From the NCBI GenBank assembly GCA_023263845.1, contig JALQUH010000126.1:1-32835 (forward strand): a stretch of 32,835 bases of DNA, in the 5' to 3' direction. A program made the position numbers and the translations under genes. Source of the DNA: Candidatus Nanopelagicales bacterium. GTDB lineage: Bacteria > Actinomycetota > Actinomycetes > S36-B12. The notes beneath the pieces are model-generated. The model had not been told where the DNA came from and ran no database searches. It was given only the letters and a program-made list of their open reading frames with translations. Every line of letters starts with the position of its first letter. Position 1 is the first letter of the stretch. This document shows positions 17,288 to 25,516 of the stretch, one piece after another.

Positions 17288-19756
17288 TCATCGCACCCGC
17301 TCGCGAGCCGGATCGTAGAAGGGCGCGAATTGCAGCGTTGCCGGATAGGCCTGCCCGTTCACAACGACCTCGAAGCCGCCGCTCGCCAACCACTCAGCGG
17401 TCACGCCTTCCGCGTTGTCGACGGTCGCAAGTCCCACCGACGTCCCGAGGGTGTGCCCAAAGCCCCCGATCTGCAGGTGGCCCACCCGAACGCCGTCCTT
17501 ATGGACCGGCTCACTGCCATGGAGAAGTGGCGCCGGGTCATCGACCCGGAGCGGGACGAGCCGACTGGTGCGATCACCACGGAGGGCCTCGAGGGCCGCC
17601 TTGCCCCGGAACGCTGTGGGCTTGTCCCACGCCACCGCGAAGGAGAGCCCGGCTGAGATCGGCGTATCGGTAACGTCGATGTCCAAGCCGTAGTCGCGAT
17701 AAGCCTTCTCCAGGCGCAGGCCGTGCATGGCCGCGAGACCCACGGGACGAAAGCCCAGGTCCTCTCCAGCCGACTCAAGGGTCTCCCATACCGACACCGC
17801 CTGGTCACTGGGAATGAGCAGTTCGAAACCAAGCTCGCCCACATAGGTCACCCGCAGGGCCAGCAGCCGGGAATACCCAACCTCAATCTCCTGGGCCGTG
17901 AGATAGGGGAAGGCCTCCTCGGACAGATCATTCGGGCTTACGCGCTGCAGAAGCTCGCGGGAACGGGGACCTTGCACCGTGAGCAGGCAGTACGCCGCTG
18001 TCATGTCCGTCACGGCCGCATATTCACCCTCACGAACTTCATCGCGGAGCATGCGCTCAACGCGTCGATGGCTGATGTCAGCGACGATGACCATGAATCG
18101 GTCATCTGCCAGTCGAGTGACTGTGAGATCGGCCTCGATGCCGCCCTTGTCGTTGCACCACTGCGTGTACGTCACCTGACCGACCGGACCAGCCACTGCA
18201 TTGGCACTGAGCCGATCCAGGATCGCCGCTGCGTCCGGGCCCTGCACGAGGAACCTGGACATCAAGGTCATGTCCATGGCACCGACGGCCTCCCGGATGG
18301 TGCGGTGCTCCTCGGCGACCCATGGAGTCCAGAAGCCACGTCCCCATGTCTGGGGGATCTCCCGGACGTCCTCTCCCGGTGGATAGAACCACTCGGCGAA
18401 CTCCCAACCCGACGTTACGGCGAAGTGGGCCCGATGCTTGACCCACACCTCGTGCAGCGGCGAGCGGCGAATGTTGCGGGCCGTGTGCGGGTGGTACGTC
18501 GGGTAGGTACCGTCCCCGAAGAGCACACCGAGGAGTTCGACGGTGCGTTCTGATCGAAACCGTCGAGAGTTCTCGACCGCGTGGGCACGCTCGACCGAGA
18601 AGCCCGCGATGTCCACCGGGCAGGCCCCATCCACCATCCACGTGGCCATCAGGCTGCCCACACCACCGGCCTGGAGGATGCCCAGCGAGTTCAGTCCCGC
18701 GGCAATCCACAGCCCGTGCATCTCCGGAGCCGGTCCCAGCATCGGACCGACGTCCGCGGTGAAACTCTCCGGGCCACAGAAGAAGGTCCGAATACCGGCC
18801 GAGCTCAAGGCCGGTATGCGGTCCATCGCCTTCTCCAGGAAGGGAGTCATGCGCTCCCAGTCCGGCGGAATCGTGCCGAAGGCAAAGTCCTCCGGAGCGC
18901 CTTCGGGATGCCAGGCGGCGGCCACCGGCTCGAAAAGCCCGACGAGCATGCCGCCACCCTCTTCGCGGAAGTAGCCGTAGCAGTCCAACTCCTCGATGAT
19001 GGGCAGGTCCCGATGTATTCCGTCGACGGGCTCGGTGAGCAAGTAGTAGTGCTCAGCGGCCTGCAGTGGAACGTCGACGTCGAGTTGAGCCGCGAGTTGC
19101 CGCGTCCACAAGCCTGCAGCCAGGACGACCATGTCGCATTCGACATCGCCCGCATCCGTGCGAACACCGGTGATGGTCGGTCGCTGCCCGGAGCGCGTCG
19201 GTGGTGACGTCATGAACCCCGTTACTCGGACGCCCTCGACAATCGTCGCCCCACCCATTTTGGCGCCCTTGGCCAGCGCTGTCGCCACACCGACTGGATC
19301 AGCCCGCCCCTCGTCCGCGACGTACGAGCCACCGATGAGGTCGTCGACCTTGACCATGGGGAAGAGTTCAGCGATCTCCGCGGGTGTCACCAGCTCATTG
19401 GGGACCCCGAACCCCACCTGGAAATCTCTCTCTCGGACGATCGCTTCCATGCGCTCGGGGCTGGTGGTCACCGAGAGGTGACCCACCGGCCGGAAGCCGG
19501 TCGAATGACCGGTCTCCTCCTCGAGCCGTTCGTACAGGTCCCGCGAGTACCGACAGATCCACAGCGAGGTCTCGTCGTGGAAACCGGCGCTGGTGATGAG
19601 CCCGGCCGCATGCCACGTGGTGCCCGCGGTCAATTCGTGCTTCTCGATGAGGACGACATCCGTCACACCGAGTTTCGTCAAGTGATAGGCGATCGAACAA
19701 CCGATGGACCCCCCGCCGACGATGACGACACGGGCCCGAGCCGGTAGCGATGGCAT
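17288..19756 (-). CDS. FAD-dependent oxidoreductase fused to GcvT domains (dimethylglycine/sarcosine dehydrogenase-like)
   Basis: An 822-residue protein. Residues ~8-400 form a DAO-type FAD domain with VVIVGGGSIGCSIAYHL (10-26) and GTTWHAAGL, in which His49 sits where dimethylglycine dehydrogenase binds FAD covalently. A linker (FAO_M-like) follows to ~460, then a GcvT aminomethyltransferase domain and GcvT C-terminal barrel (~470-815; RDYGLDIDVTDTPISAGL). Such enzymes oxidatively demethylate N-methyl amino acids and pass the one-carbon unit to tetrahydrofolate. Strong Shine-Dalgarno (AAGGAG) before ATG 19756. It follows the PotBC-like permeases by 33 nt in the same operon, linking uptake and demethylation. 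The actual substrate is unknown; sarcosine-type is an alternative. Confidence 0.92.
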   Translation of the reverse strand: MPSLPARARVVIVGGGSIGCSIAYHLTKLGVTDVVLIEKHELTAGTTWHAAGLITSAGFHDETSLWICRYSRDLYERLEEETGHSTGFRPVGHLSVTTSPERMEAIVRERDFQVGFGVPNELVTPAEIAELFPMVKVDDLIGGSYVADEGRADPVGVATALAKGAKMGGATIVEGVRVTGFMTSPPTRSGQRPTITGVRTDAGDVECDMVVLAAGLWTRQLAAQLDVDVPLQAAEHYYLLTEPVDGIHRDLPIIEELDCYGYFREEGGGMLVGLFEPVAAAWHPEGAPEDFAFGTIPPDWERMTPFLEKAMDRIPALSSAGIRTFFCGPESFTADVGPMLGPAPEMHGLWIAAGLNSLGILQAGGVGSLMATWMVDGACPVDIAGFSVERAHAVENSRRFRSERTVELLGVLFGDGTYPTYHPHTARNIRRSPLHEVWVKHRAHFAVTSGWEFAEWFYPPGEDVREIPQTWGRGFWTPWVAEEHRTIREAVGAMDMTLMSRFLVQGPDAAAILDRLSANAVAGPVGQVTYTQWCNDKGGIEADLTVTRLADDRFMVIVADISHRRVERMLRDEVREGEYAAVTDMTAAYCLLTVQGPRSRELLQRVSPNDLSEEAFPYLTAQEIEVGYSRLLALRVTYVGELGFELLIPSDQAVSVWETLESAGEDLGFRPVGLAAMHGLRLEKAYRDYGLDIDVTDTPISAGLSFAVAWDKPTAFRGKAALEALRGDRTSRLVPLRVDDPAPLLHGSEPVHKDGVRVGHLQIGGFGHTLGTSVGLATVDNAEGVTAEWLASGGFEVVVNGQAYPATLQFAPFYDPARERVR

Positions 19757-19789
19757 GGTCTCTCCTTGGTTGAAATGGGATTTCGAGAT

Positions 19790-20713
19790 CTAGATCTGGC
19801 TAGCGATTGCGCCGATATCCGTCCCGCGCTCACCGCGGTTAAGTCGGCGATAGAGCAGCCATCCCAGAATGATGACCACGGTCGAGACCACCAGGATGAT
19901 TGTTGCCATGGCATTGAGTGCGGGCGTCGGCGCCGCTCGCGCTGTCTGATAGATGCGCATGGACGTGGTTTCCGTTGACGCATCGGATGACAGATAGCGA
20001 ACGATGACGAAATCGTCGAGAACTCCAGCGAAAACGATAATGGCGCTCACCAGAATTGCGGGGAACAGCATCGGCAGGATCACTCGCCGGATAGCCCCGA
20101 GCGCCGTGGCACCGAGGTCGCGCGCAGCTTCCTCATACTGCGTTCCGATCGTGAGCAGGCGGGCTCGGCAGATCACCACCGGATAGGCCAGTTGGAAGGT
20201 GACGAGCCCGATGACCTGGGCGGTCGTTCCCAGGCCGAAAGGAGTCGCGAGGTACGTCACCATGAACAACAGGCCAATGGCCAAGGCGATCTCGGGGATG
20301 ACAAAGGTGATGAGGACGGTGAAGTTGGCGCCGGCCGGAATACGACCCCGCCAACGATCGAGCGCGAGGGCGAGGAGCACACCGAGTGGCACCGTGATGA
20401 TCGTCGCGAGGATGCCGAGCACGATGGTGTGCATCAAGGTCACCCGGATGGACTCATCGTTGAGGACCGATCCATCGGGATCCCAGGTGTACCACCGCGT
20501 GGAAAACCCCTGCCACGTACTTCGTGAGCGGCCAGCGTTAAAGGAAAACAGCACCACGATGGCGACCGGCACCAGCGACCACAGCAGGTAGATAGTTGTG
20601 ATCGTCGCCAAGCCGTAGGCACGGGCATCCGACGAGCCGCGAAGTCGCGATCGACGGCCGCCCGGCTGCGACTCTTCGAGTATCGCTTCAGCGGGTGCTG
20701 CTGACACCGTCAT
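19790..20713 (-). CDS. ABC transporter permease, PotC-like
   Basis: A 307-residue inner-membrane permease with about six transmembrane segments (first ~33-56) and the ABC-interaction EAA loop EEAARDLGATALGAIRRVILP (~190-210). It resembles the second permease (PotC) of spermidine/putrescine-type importers. The start ATG 20713 overlaps the stop of the PotB-like gene (ATGA), so translation is coupled. A perfect AGATCTAGATCT palindrome overlaps its stop codon (19786-19797). Substrate specificity cannot be read from the sequence; the surrounding genes suggest a methylated or cationic amine. Confidence 0.93.
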   Translation of the reverse strand: MTVSAAPAEAILEESQPGGRRSRLRGSSDARAYGLATITTIYLLWSLVPVAIVVLFSFNAGRSRSTWQGFSTRWYTWDPDGSVLNDESIRVTLMHTIVLGILATIITVPLGVLLALALDRWRGRIPAGANFTVLITFVIPEIALAIGLLFMVTYLATPFGLGTTAQVIGLVTFQLAYPVVICRARLLTIGTQYEEAARDLGATALGAIRRVILPMLFPAILVSAIIVFAGVLDDFVIVRYLSSDASTETTSMRIYQTARAAPTPALNAMATIILVVSTVVIILGWLLYRRLNRGERGTDIGAIASQI

Positions 20714-21606
20714 GACCGCACCTCCGCCTTCGCCGTGCTGCGGGTGTACCAGATCATGGGAAGGAGAAGCACCAGAAGCAGCAGGATGAGCAATGCGCCC
20801 GCCTGACCCGACTGCCCTGGCGTTGCGATCGAGAGATTGATGAGGTTGCCGATCATGGAGGTGCTCGGCGACTTGGACAGCATGTCGGTGGTGAAGTAGT
20901 CGCCCATCATGGGGAGCGCGACGAGAAGAGTTCCTGCGATGACCCCCGGCATGCTCATGGGCAGGACGACCCGTCGGAAGAGATCAAAACTGCCGGCACC
21001 CAAGTCGCGGGCCGCCTCGAGCAAACTTGGATTGATGCGATCCAGGGCAGCAAAGAGGGGCAGGATCATGTACGGCACGTACCCGTAGATCAGCCCCAGA
21101 ACGACCGTGTAGGGGTTGCCGCTGAGCCAATTGACATCGAGCGGGACAACGCCTCCCATCGTGATGACAGCGTTGACGAGGCCATCCGGCTGCAGCAGGT
21201 TGATCCACGCCAGCATGCGCATCATGTAGGAAATCCAGAATGGCGCGACCAGAAGTGCCAGAACCAACGCTCGGTATCGGCCGGCATAGCGGGCGGCGAA
21301 GTAAGCCACGGGGAAGGAAATCACTAAGCAGGCGACCACAGCAATGACGACGTAGTAGAGCGTGCGCAGCACCGGCGGGAGGTAAAAGTTGTCGGGTCCG
21401 ACAAGTCGATCCCACACCACCACGACCTGGTCGAAGCGCCACTCCAACGGGTTCCACACCGGGATCGGTGTACGGAAGATCGGATCGACCTCGCCGAAGG
21501 ACACGCAGAAGACGACGTACAGCGGAACGAGGAAGAACAGGACGATCCAGACGATCGCGGGCAGGCCGAGAATCGGCCACAACAGCCGCTGGAGGCGTCC
21601 GCCCAA
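20710..21606 (-). CDS. ABC transporter permease, PotB-like
   Basis: A 298-residue inner-membrane permease with six or so transmembrane segments and the EAA loop LLEAARDLGAGSFDLFRRVVLP (~195-215, quoted in part). The N-terminal TM (ILGLPAIVWIVLFFLVPLYV) and the large periplasmic loop match PotB-type subunits. The start is TTG 21606, two bases after the TGA of the binding-protein gene (TGA-C-TTG), the only start in frame that keeps TM1; coupling would explain the weak codon. Partner of the PotC-like permease. Confidence 0.92.
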   Translation of the reverse strand: MGGRLQRLLWPILGLPAIVWIVLFFLVPLYVVFCVSFGEVDPIFRTPIPVWNPLEWRFDQVVVVWDRLVGPDNFYLPPVLRTLYYVVIAVVACLVISFPVAYFAARYAGRYRALVLALLVAPFWISYMMRMLAWINLLQPDGLVNAVITMGGVVPLDVNWLSGNPYTVVLGLIYGYVPYMILPLFAALDRINPSLLEAARDLGAGSFDLFRRVVLPMSMPGVIAGTLLVALPMMGDYFTTDMLSKSPSTSMIGNLINLSIATPGQSGQAGALLILLLLVLLLPMIWYTRSTAKAEVRS

Positions 21607-21607
21607 G

Positions 21608-22912
21608 TCAGGCTCCAGCTTTGAACTGCTGCCAGATCTTCTGGTACTCCGCCTCGGTCTCGGGCTTCAGTTCGAGCAAGGGGTAGCCCACGTCGAACCA
21701 TTCGGGCTTCACGACAGCCGCGGCTAGGTTTTCCGGAACCCAGCCGTCGGCCACCATCGTCTCGGGGGACAGCGACTTCATGGGTGGCTGGTAGCCCACC
21801 CAGCCGAAGTTCTCCAGTGCCACATCGTTCGTGAGCATGTAGTTGAGGAAGTGATGTGCCAGGACCGGGTTTTCGCCCCCCTTGAGAATGCACAGGAAGT
21901 CGTTGCCAATGAGGCCATTGCCATCCGGCGGGCTCCAGTAGCGCAGCACAGAGGGATCGACGCCTTCGGGCATGTAGTACTGCCCGGTGATCATGTCCCC
22001 GGACCAGCATTGCGAAAGGGAGAGCGTGCCCTCGGGAATATCGGTGTATCCGGTAATCGTGACCCGCGGCTGGCTGAGTGACAACATCTCCAGCATCGCG
22101 TCGCGAGCAGCTCCCAACGTTGCCGGATCGCTGGAGTTCACATCCGTGCCGCCGTTACGCAGGATGGTCATGCCGATCACCTCGCGGTCATCGTCAAGCA
22201 CCGCGAGCTCTCCCGCATACTTGGTGTCCCAGAACACGTTGTAGGGATCGGGGCGTGCACCGATGTCCTCGGGAATGAGATCGGATCGCCACCCGATGCC
22301 GGTCGTGTACACCGTGTAGGGCACGGTGTACTGCCACTCCTGGTCGTACCACGGGTTCTGGAAGTTGTCCCAAGCATCCACGATGTTGGGGATGTAGCTG
22401 TGATTCAGCGGTCGAATCAAGTCTCCGTAAACCAACTTGCCGAGATAGTTGTACGTCAGGAAGGCCACGTCGTAGGGAACGCTTCCGCTACGGATCTTCG
22501 TCAGGGCCTCGGGAAGGTCATTGAAAGTCGATAGCTCGATGTTGACGTTGTAGTCCGCGTACTCCTTCTGGAAATTCTTCAGGACGCGGTTCCAGACGTA
22601 GTCCGGATAGTTGTAGAGCCGCAGCGTGGCATTGGCTTCGGGTTCCAAGTCTGAGGCGATGGGTTCGTTGCCCGCGTTGATCGGCCACTTGACGGGGTTC
22701 TGCGGCGACGCGATCGGGATGCCGGTCTCGGATGGTGCGGGAGCCGCACTCGCCGACGATCCCCCGTCCACTGAGGCAGAGGAGGCAGAGGTGGGTGCGC
22801 CGAGCGGCTGTTCGCGCGCGCAGGAGGACAGCGCCCACGCGCCGGGGAGCGCAAGGGCCGACGCCTGCAGAATCTGGCGGCGAGACACCGGGCGGCGGGG
22901 GCGATTCGTCAT
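21608..22912 (-). CDS. Extracellular solute-binding lipoprotein, PotD-like
   Basis: A 434-residue binding protein of the spermidine/putrescine type. N-terminus: basic region with a Tat-like SRRQIL (10-15), hydrophobic stretch and lipobox LSSC with lipidated Cys31, then a Ser/Ala-rich linker to ~65. The mature part has LRLYNYPDYVWNRVLKNF (~97-114), similar to PotD/PotF N-terminal strands. It would capture the substrate outside the membrane for the PotBC permeases. Shine-Dalgarno GAGGAG before ATG 22912. First gene of the pot-DMGDH operon, with an operator-like palindrome 47 bases upstream (22959-22974). The ATPase gene is divergent rather than in the operon. Confidence 0.93.
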   Translation of the reverse strand: MTNRPRRPVSRRQILQASALALPGAWALSSCAREQPLGAPTSASSASVDGGSSASAAPAPSETGIPIASPQNPVKWPINAGNEPIASDLEPEANATLRLYNYPDYVWNRVLKNFQKEYADYNVNIELSTFNDLPEALTKIRSGSVPYDVAFLTYNYLGKLVYGDLIRPLNHSYIPNIVDAWDNFQNPWYDQEWQYTVPYTVYTTGIGWRSDLIPEDIGARPDPYNVFWDTKYAGELAVLDDDREVIGMTILRNGGTDVNSSDPATLGAARDAMLEMLSLSQPRVTITGYTDIPEGTLSLSQCWSGDMITGQYYMPEGVDPSVLRYWSPPDGNGLIGNDFLCILKGGENPVLAHHFLNYMLTNDVALENFGWVGYQPPMKSLSPETMVADGWVPENLAAAVVKPEWFDVGYPLLELKPETEAEYQKIWQQFKAGA

Positions 22913-22958
22913 GCGGACTCCTCAATCTGCGGGCAAAACTGGCCGAATGATGCCTAGA

Positions 22959-22974
22959 CTGAACCACCGCTCAG
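22959..22974. promoter_or_regulatory. Putative TetR operator A (pot operon / potA)
   Basis: CTGAACCACCGCTCAG, within a longer 7-bp perfect inverted repeat AGACTGA/TCAGTCT (22957-22976). It matches the 16-bp pattern at 28721, 29433 and 29469 and sits between the divergent binding-protein and ATPase genes, where it could control both. Conserved outer bases CTGAA...TCAG and spacing are seen; binding by the nearby TetR is inferred. Confidence 0.6.
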
Positions 22975-22976
22975 TC

Positions 22977-23004
22977 TTGCGCAAGGACTTCGGCAAATTA
23001 GGGA
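22977..23004 (+). promoter_or_regulatory. Possible promoter of the potA-like gene
   Basis: TTGCGC (22977-22982), 16-nt spacer, TAGGGA (22999-23004) reads as -35/-10 toward potA. Operator A lies directly upstream of the -35. TTGCGCAA is itself palindromic and could also serve the opposite strand. Confidence 0.3.
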
Positions 23005-23029
23005 GAATTGCGCCTCTGAGGGGCACAAT

Positions 23030-23062
23030 GCGATTCACCCACAGGGCGATTCACCCACAGGG
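23030..23062 (+). repeat. Tandem 16-base direct repeat upstream of potA
   Basis: GCGATTCACCCACAGG occurs twice back to back (23030-23045, 23046-23061), followed by a third G at 23062. It lies between the possible promoter and the potA start, in the untranslated leader. It may be replication slippage or a binding site; no function is known. The rest of 22913-23101 holds only operator A, a promoter candidate and the potA Shine-Dalgarno. Confidence 0.7.
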
Positions 23063-23101
23063 CTGGCTTGATGCTGCGCCCACGAAGCGAAGGAGACCCC
23101 C

Positions 23102-24187
23102 TTGAGAGGTGGCAGCGTCCACGTCGTGAACCTGCACAAGTCCTATGGGGATGTGGCGGCCGTTCGCGGCATATCAGTCGACGTTGCGGCCGGAGAGTTC
23201 TTCAGCCTTCTGGGGCCGTCCGGATGCGGCAAGACGACAACGCTGCGCATGATCGCTGGCTTCGAAGCCCCGACCGAGGGTGAGATCCGCATCGACGGCG
23301 AGGATGTGGCCCGCGTTCCGGCCAACGATCGACCTGTGAACACTGTCTTCCAGAACTACGCGCTCTTTCCCTTCATGTCCGTGGCCGACAACGTGGCGTT
23401 CGGACTGCGATATCGGAAGTTGAGCAAGGCCGAGGCCAAGGCCAAAGTGGGCGAGGCCCTGGAAATGGTGCGCATGGAGGGCTACGCAAAGCGCAAGCCC
23501 GGTCAACTCTCCGGAGGTCAACAGCAGCGAGTAGCCCTCGCCAGGGCCATCGTCCTAGGGCCGAGGGTGCTCCTTCTCGACGAACCCCTGGGAGCCTTGG
23601 ATGCCAAACTTCGCAAGACCCTGCAAATCGAGTTGAAGGCCCTCCAGGAGTCGCTCGGCATCACCTTCATCTATGTGACGCACGACCAAGAGGAAGCGCT
23701 GACGATGTCGGACCGTCTCGCCGTCATGGCGGGCGGGCTCATCGAGCAGGTGGGAACCCCCGAGGACGTCTACGACGCCCCCGCTACGGCCTACGTCGCC
23801 GACTTCCTCGGAAGTGCCAACATTCTCAATGTCGAGGTTGTCGGTTCGTCGAGCGAGGGCAGGGTGAGCTTCCGCCTCGGCCCCGACGTACTCAGTTGCC
23901 GCGGGCAGGGCGCCGCCGGTTCGGACATGAGACTGGTCGTCCGCCCAGAGCGGTTGCTTCTGGAGCCGACCGACGAGGAAGCCGGAACCATCGATGGCAC
24001 AGTCACGCGAACGGTGTACCAGGGTCCGACGACGGACGTGCTCGTACGCCTCGCCAGCGGCGATGAGCTCGTCGTGCGCCGGCCCAGTGAGCGGGCCGGT
24101 CAGCACGCTCCTGGCGACAAGGTGACGGTGCACTGCCGCCCGGACGCCATGTTGCTGCTTCCGCCGGGGGCACTCACGTCTGCCTGA
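23102..24187 (+). CDS. ABC transporter ATP-binding protein, PotA-like
   Basis: A 361-residue importer ATPase. Walker A GPSGCGKT (38-45), Q-loop VFQNYALFP, signature LSGGQQQR (~136-143), Walker B LLLDEPLGALD (~157-167), switch His in YVTHDQEEAL, and a C-terminal TOBE domain (~275-355, VVRPERL). This is the PotA/UgpC type and would drive the PotBCD-like system encoded divergently. The start is TTG 23102, chosen because AAGGAG lies 6 nt upstream; an internal GTG lacks a site. It is convergent with the Rieske gene, separated by 93 bases containing a long inverted repeat. Confidence 0.93.
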   Translation: MRGGSVHVVNLHKSYGDVAAVRGISVDVAAGEFFSLLGPSGCGKTTTLRMIAGFEAPTEGEIRIDGEDVARVPANDRPVNTVFQNYALFPFMSVADNVAFGLRYRKLSKAEAKAKVGEALEMVRMEGYAKRKPGQLSGGQQQRVALARAIVLGPRVLLLDEPLGALDAKLRKTLQIELKALQESLGITFIYVTHDQEEALTMSDRLAVMAGGLIEQVGTPEDVYDAPATAYVADFLGSANILNVEVVGSSSEGRVSFRLGPDVLSCRGQGAAGSDMRLVVRPERLLLEPTDEEAGTIDGTVTRTVYQGPTTDVLVRLASGDELVVRRPSERAGQHAPGDKVTVHCRPDAMLLLPPGALTSA

Positions 24188-24204
24188 CCCCGGACACCTC
24201 TCCA

Positions 24205-24273
24205 CGTTTGCCACCTAAAACCGTGTTTTGGCGCCCAATTCAGGCCCGCAAACGCGGTTGGAGGTGACAAACG
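24205..24273. repeat. Long imperfect inverted repeat between potA and the Rieske gene (bidirectional terminator or REP-like)
   Basis: Two arms of ~33 bases face each other around a central AATT (24237-24240). The left arm reads CGTTTGCCACCTAAAACCGT and the other strand of the right arm reads CGTTTGTCACCTCCAACCGC, with further matching GTTT and GGCC-rich stretches toward the centre. Match is about 80% with one indel. It occupies nearly all of the gap between the convergent stops. There is no U-run, so it may be an actinobacterial-style bidirectional terminator or a mobile palindromic repeat. Confidence 0.6.
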
Positions 24274-24280
24274 AGGGGGT

Positions 24281-25468
24281 TCAGGCCGTGGCGGACTCGG
24301 TTGAGGTGGCCGCCAAGGGTAGGCCCCGGTAGCCGCGCGCCACCATCGTGACGAACTGGTAGATCGCATCCTCCTCGGGAGAGAGGGGCCCGGCCTGGGC
24401 CATTCCGCTCTCCAGGCCGCGCTGCACGGACTCGCACGCAGCCCAGTCCTCCCGATTGGTGATGTCCCAGAAGTCGACCGCGTACGCGGGGTCGAATGTG
24501 GGGAGTGCCACGGCTTCGGCCGGAAACGCCCAGGAACACTCGACCCAGGTCTTGCCTGGTCCGAGCGGCACCATGCGATGGGTCATGACGTAGTCCGGAT
24601 GCAGACTGATCAAGAGGTTGGGGAAAACGCCGATGTAGTCGATACGTCGCTGCTCAATATCGTTCAGTCCAGGGATGAAAACGCCATCGCTATGGCCATC
24701 GAGCGACATGGTGACGGCGTGGGGCCGCAGATCTTGCCAGCCACCCACCCAGGCTCCTGCTGATGGCGCCCAGTTCTCACCGCTCTCCGGTGCGCTCACC
24801 TGACACAACTCCGGATGGATAGACGTGCAGTGATAACACTCTTGGTAGTTCTCGATGATGATCTTCCAGTTCGCCTCGAGAACGTACTCGTGGCGACCCA
24901 TGACCGTCAGACTCTCCGGTACGTACTGCCCGACCCGCTCCTCAAGACCTGCAACGTGTTGACTCAGGGGGCCGGCCAGCCCAGACAGATCGAGGAAGAT
25001 CCAGCCGTGCCACTCCTGCACCGCGATGGGGCGCAGCGGAAAATCAGCCATGTCGAAGTCGCCGAAGCCGGCGTAGCCGGCGGCACTGAAAAGGTCACCT
25101 TCCAACGTGTACGACCATGAGTGATAGGGGCAGGTGATGGCCCGCGCCGTGGTTGACCCGCCGCACGGCAGGATCTCGTGGCCTCGGTGACGACAGGTAT
25201 TGGCAAAGGCCCGCAGGACATGGTCCTGCCCGCGCACCAGAAGCACCGTCGTGTCACCGACCCGTTCCGCGCGCTGCATCCCAGCCTCGGCAATGTCGTC
25301 GCCGCGGCCGACGCATTGCCAACCACGGAAGAAGTTTGTCATTTCCCAGTCGAAGACTTCCTGGGACGTGTAGGCAGCCGGGGGCAGCATGCGGCTCTCA
25401 CCGAACGGGGCGAGTGCCCGGTCCAGGTCCGCCTGCGACAAGGGTGCGGGTGTGAACTGATTGGCCAT
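24281..25468 (-). CDS. Rieske non-heme iron oxygenase, GbcA-like
   Basis: A 395-residue oxygenase alpha subunit. Rieske [2Fe-2S] ligands: C92-x-H94 (CRHRGH) and C113-x2-H116 (CPYHSW). Mononuclear iron site: NYQECYHCTSIHPEL with His213 and His218, and a distal acidic ligand probably in NREDWAACESVQRG. The NYQECYHC form occurs in the branch with glycine-betaine monooxygenase GbcA, which removes a methyl from a quaternary amine as formaldehyde; other betaines are possible. No reductase partner is in the window. ATG 25468 has TAGACT 6 nt upstream, so it may have its own promoter besides belonging to the ACAD-synthetase operon (48-nt gap). Confidence 0.92.
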   Translation of the reverse strand: MANQFTPAPLSQADLDRALAPFGESRMLPPAAYTSQEVFDWEMTNFFRGWQCVGRGDDIAEAGMQRAERVGDTTVLLVRGQDHVLRAFANTCRHRGHEILPCGGSTTARAITCPYHSWSYTLEGDLFSAAGYAGFGDFDMADFPLRPIAVQEWHGWIFLDLSGLAGPLSQHVAGLEERVGQYVPESLTVMGRHEYVLEANWKIIIENYQECYHCTSIHPELCQVSAPESGENWAPSAGAWVGGWQDLRPHAVTMSLDGHSDGVFIPGLNDIEQRRIDYIGVFPNLLISLHPDYVMTHRMVPLGPGKTWVECSWAFPAEAVALPTFDPAYAVDFWDITNREDWAACESVQRGLESGMAQAGPLSPEEDAIYQFVTMVARGYRGLPLAATSTESATA

Positions 25469-25474
25469 TCAGGA

Positions 25475-25504
25475 AGTCTAGAGCGCCCAAGCCGCCCAGG
25501 GCAA
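25475..25504 (-). promoter_or_regulatory. Possible internal promoter of the Rieske gene
   Basis: On the minus strand TTGCCC, an 18-nt spacer and TAGACT (25475-25480), then 6 nt to ATG 25468. This fits a leaderless promoter inside the operon. Confidence 0.45.
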
Positions 25505-25516
25505 TCACTTTCCGGG

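Noticed and set aside
19772-19784. GAAAT-GGG-ATTTC hairpin between the PotC-like and DMGDH-like genes
   Set aside because: A 5-bp A/T-rich stem is too weak for a terminator in this gap.
19786-19797. Perfect palindrome AGATCTAGATCT at the PotC stop
   Set aside because: It lies within an operon, partly in coding sequence, and is too short and isolated to assign a role.
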